Shown here: positions 6,488 to 7,500 of the stretch, piece after piece
Layout: each line of letters opens with the position of its first letter
How positions within the stretch are numbered: the first letter of the stretch is position 1
Source of the DNA: Puniceicoccales bacterium
GTDB lineage: Bacteria > Verrucomicrobiota > Verrucomicrobiia > Opitutales > JAIRLM01
DNA length: 7,500 bases
Reading direction: 5' to 3'
NCBI GenBank assembly: GCA_031282565.1
Contig: JAITDL010000092.1
Span: 1 to 7,500, forward strand
Notes under the pieces: model-generated
What the model was told of the DNA's origin: nothing
The model's input: the letters and a program-made list of their open reading frames with translations, nothing else
Databases searched by the model: none
Made by a program: the position numbers and the translations under genes

Positions 6488-6506
6488 CTCCGCAGCAGCT
6501 GCGGAG
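6488..6506 (-). promoter_or_regulatory. GC hairpin in the rplU leader
   Basis: CTCCGCAG and CTGCGGAG form a perfect 8-bp stem with a 3-base loop, about 97 bases upstream of the rplU start. L21 operons in Firmicutes have structured leaders bound by the protein. This hairpin could play such a role, but no similarity to the known L21 leader is claimed. No T-tract follows on either strand, so it is not a typical terminator. Confidence 0.35.
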
Positions 6507-6566
6507 GAACTATTTGTCAAAAACCACAGCGGCAACTTCCGGAAACGCAACCGCCGAGAAGAAATC

Positions 6567-6610
6567 GACGCGATTTATAAATATTTTAAGCTTTTTACTT
6601 GATTCGCGTC
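6567..6610. repeat. 7-bp inverted repeat flanking the AT-rich block
   Basis: GACGCGA (6567-6573) and TCGCGTC (6604-6610) are perfect inverted copies 30 bases apart. They enclose the AT-rich block that is the likeliest promoter area. They could be two half-sites of a regulator or arms of a hairpin. Chance is possible at this length. Confidence 0.4.
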
Positions 6611-6611
6611 C

Positions 6612-6636
6612 GTGCGGCGCACAAACTAAATTGTGC
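6612..6636 (+). promoter_or_regulatory. Two mutually exclusive small hairpins before the Pmp-like gene
   Basis: GCACAA (6619-6624) pairs perfectly with TTGTGC (6631-6636) across a 6-base loop. The same GCAC (6619-6622) can instead pair with GTGC (6612-6615) across a 3-base loop. The longer stem ends two bases before an ATG at 6639. This may be an operator or a leader structure affecting initiation. Confidence 0.35.
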
Positions 6637-6652
6637 TTATGAAATGTAAACT

Positions 6653-6668
6653 CCACAGTTCCACAGTT
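6653..6668 (+). repeat. Tandem octamer repeat, two copies, at the Pmp-like gene start
   Basis: CCACAGTT occurs twice head-to-tail. It lies between ATG 6639, which opens a short frame ending at 6719, and the signal-peptide frame beginning at TTG 6667. ATG 6639 is 28 bases from 6667 and out of frame. One more octamer would make this 36 bases and bring it into frame. Confidence 0.7.
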
Positions 6669-7500
6669 GCGCCTCTGCGCCTTGGCGGCACTCTGCGCGC
6701 TGCCAGCCATGGGTTTTAGCGCCGAAATTTCAGTTAATGCAGCAACTCGCGATGCAATAAATACTGCTGCCTCGGGTGCAAGTAATGGCGACAGCCTAAA
6801 ACTAACAGCTGGGACATTTACATTTAGTTCCCAGATAGAAACAGACAAAAACATCGGCCTCGTCGGCGACGATGGCGGCGGTACTATCTTAAGAAAAAAC
6901 GCAGCCTGCAGGTTTTTCTCGTTTAAAAACAGTAACGGAATAACTAATGACATAAAACATATTACATTCAATGGCAACGATATGGGCTCATATCAGGATT
7001 ATTATTCGGCGATTCAATATACTAAAAAATTTAGTGGTAGCATCATAAACTCATCGTTTGAAAACAATAAGAGCGCGCTTGGCGGAGCAATTTACTCCTT
7101 TAAAGGTTTTACCGACCATGCAAGTATCCAAAACTCAATATTTGCAAAAAATACATCAAGGGGCGGTGGAGCAATTTACTTCGGAGACCCCTCCACTGTA
7201 AGCATTCAAAATTCGATATTTGCTAAAAACACAATTGGTAGCTCAGCTACTTATGGCGGCGGAGCTATTTACTCCTCTAACAGTGTAAATTTTGCTGATT
7301 TTGGCGGGACCTATTTCCTAGGCAACGAATCAATTGATTTCGGCGGAGCAAATTTTCTTGAAAGAAGCGGCAGCTTTTGCGCAGCTTCCGGAGATGTTAT
7401 CTTTCAAGGAAATATAGATAAACTTGGTCCAAATGCCATCTATTTCGCAAACGTTAACAATAATAATACGGCCACAATAAGTGCTACGTCAGGCAACACT
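6667..7500 (+). CDS. Pmp-like secreted beta-helix protein, N-terminal part (runs off the right edge)
   Basis: Probable surface or autotransporter-type protein; 278 codons are visible without a stop. From TTG 6667 the first 19 residues form a Sec signal peptide (RLCALAALCALPAMG, cleavage likely after FSA). DAINTAASGASNGDSLKLTA (about 27-46) is a typical beginning of a parallel beta-helix. Chlamydial polymorphic membrane protein motifs follow: GGAI at 139-142, 167-170 and 198-201, GGAN at 226-229, and FxxN at 101 (FNGN), 131 (FENN), 159 and 185 (FAKN), 217 (FLGN) and 246 (FQGN). SIQNSIFAKNT occurs twice. The gene is richer in A+T and Asn/Ser than its neighbours. The start is uncertain: ATG 6709 would leave no signal peptide, and ATG 6639 is out of frame by one octamer. 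A C-terminal beta-barrel would lie outside the window. Adhesion is an inference from chlamydial Pmps. Confidence 0.8.
   Translation, partial: MRLCALAALCALPAMGFSAEISVNAATRDAINTAASGASNGDSLKLTAGTFTFSSQIETDKNIGLVGDDGGGTILRKNAACRFFSFKNSNGITNDIKHITFNGNDMGSYQDYYSAIQYTKKFSGSIINSSFENNKSALGGAIYSFKGFTDHASIQNSIFAKNTSRGGGAIYFGDPSTVSIQNSIFAKNTIGSSATYGGGAIYSSNSVNFADFGGTYFLGNESIDFGGANFLERSGSFCAASGDVIFQGNIDKLGPNAIYFANVNNNNTATISATSGNT

Larger units (their letters stand above)
6392..6666. promoter_or_regulatory. Divergent intergenic region between rplU and the Pmp-like gene
   Basis: This 275-base spacer must hold the rplU promoter (minus) and the Pmp-like gene promoter (plus). The most promoter-like part is an AT-rich block at 6574-6603, with TATAAA (6576-6581) on the plus strand and TAAAAT on the minus strand. 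No well-spaced -35/-10 pair is seen. A perfect TTGACA on the minus strand (6515-6520) has no -10 partner. The block is flanked by a 7-bp inverted repeat (6567-6610), and hairpins lie on either side. No convincing additional gene was found. Confidence 0.4.

Noticed and set aside
6515..6520. Exact TTGACA on the minus strand in the rplU leader
   Set aside because: The sequence 16-18 bases downstream is GC-rich hairpin with no -10 box.
6510..6977. Minus-strand open frame of 155 codons
   Set aside because: It is antisense to the Pmp-like signal peptide and first repeats, which show coherent protein motifs on the plus strand.

Overview
The window most likely comes from a bacterium of the PVC superphylum, probably Verrucomicrobiota. 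Three things suggest this. The family-4-type uracil-DNA glycosylase has the form I recall from Opitutus-like bacteria (NIMNWRPE motif, ERQRNFFL C-terminus). A surface protein carries the GGAI/FxxN repeats best known from chlamydial Pmp proteins. Most start codons lack a clear Shine-Dalgarno sequence. The lineage call rests on remembered family features, not on a search.

Layout: (a) 1-291, minus: 5' end of an iron(III)-type ABC transporter permease that runs off the left edge. (b) About 418-3791, plus: a YugP-like membrane zinc metallopeptidase, a uracil-DNA glycosylase, and two tightly coupled unrecognised genes. The first of the pair encodes a small two-helix membrane protein. The second has a segment like the nucleophile elbow of class 3 lipases, but without the catalytic serine. 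(c) 3752-6391, minus: a compact run rplU, rpmA, MFS transporter, rsmA with gaps of 3, 11 and 4 bases. It supplies two 50S proteins and the 16S rRNA dimethyltransferase, with a transporter between them. The 3' end of rsmA overlaps the last unrecognised plus-strand gene by 40 bases. (d) 6392-6666: a divergent intergenic region with several inverted repeats. (e) 6667 to the right edge, plus: N-terminal part of a secreted Pmp-like beta-helix protein.

Two points most deserve a second look. A tandem octamer (6653-6668) lies at the start of the Pmp-like gene. One extra copy would put an upstream ATG (6639) in frame with the signal peptide, which suggests a phase-variation switch or a collapsed repeat. 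The second is the serine-less lipase-like protein and its overlapping membrane partner. No tRNA, rRNA, CRISPR array, insertion sequence or confident rho-independent terminator was seen.
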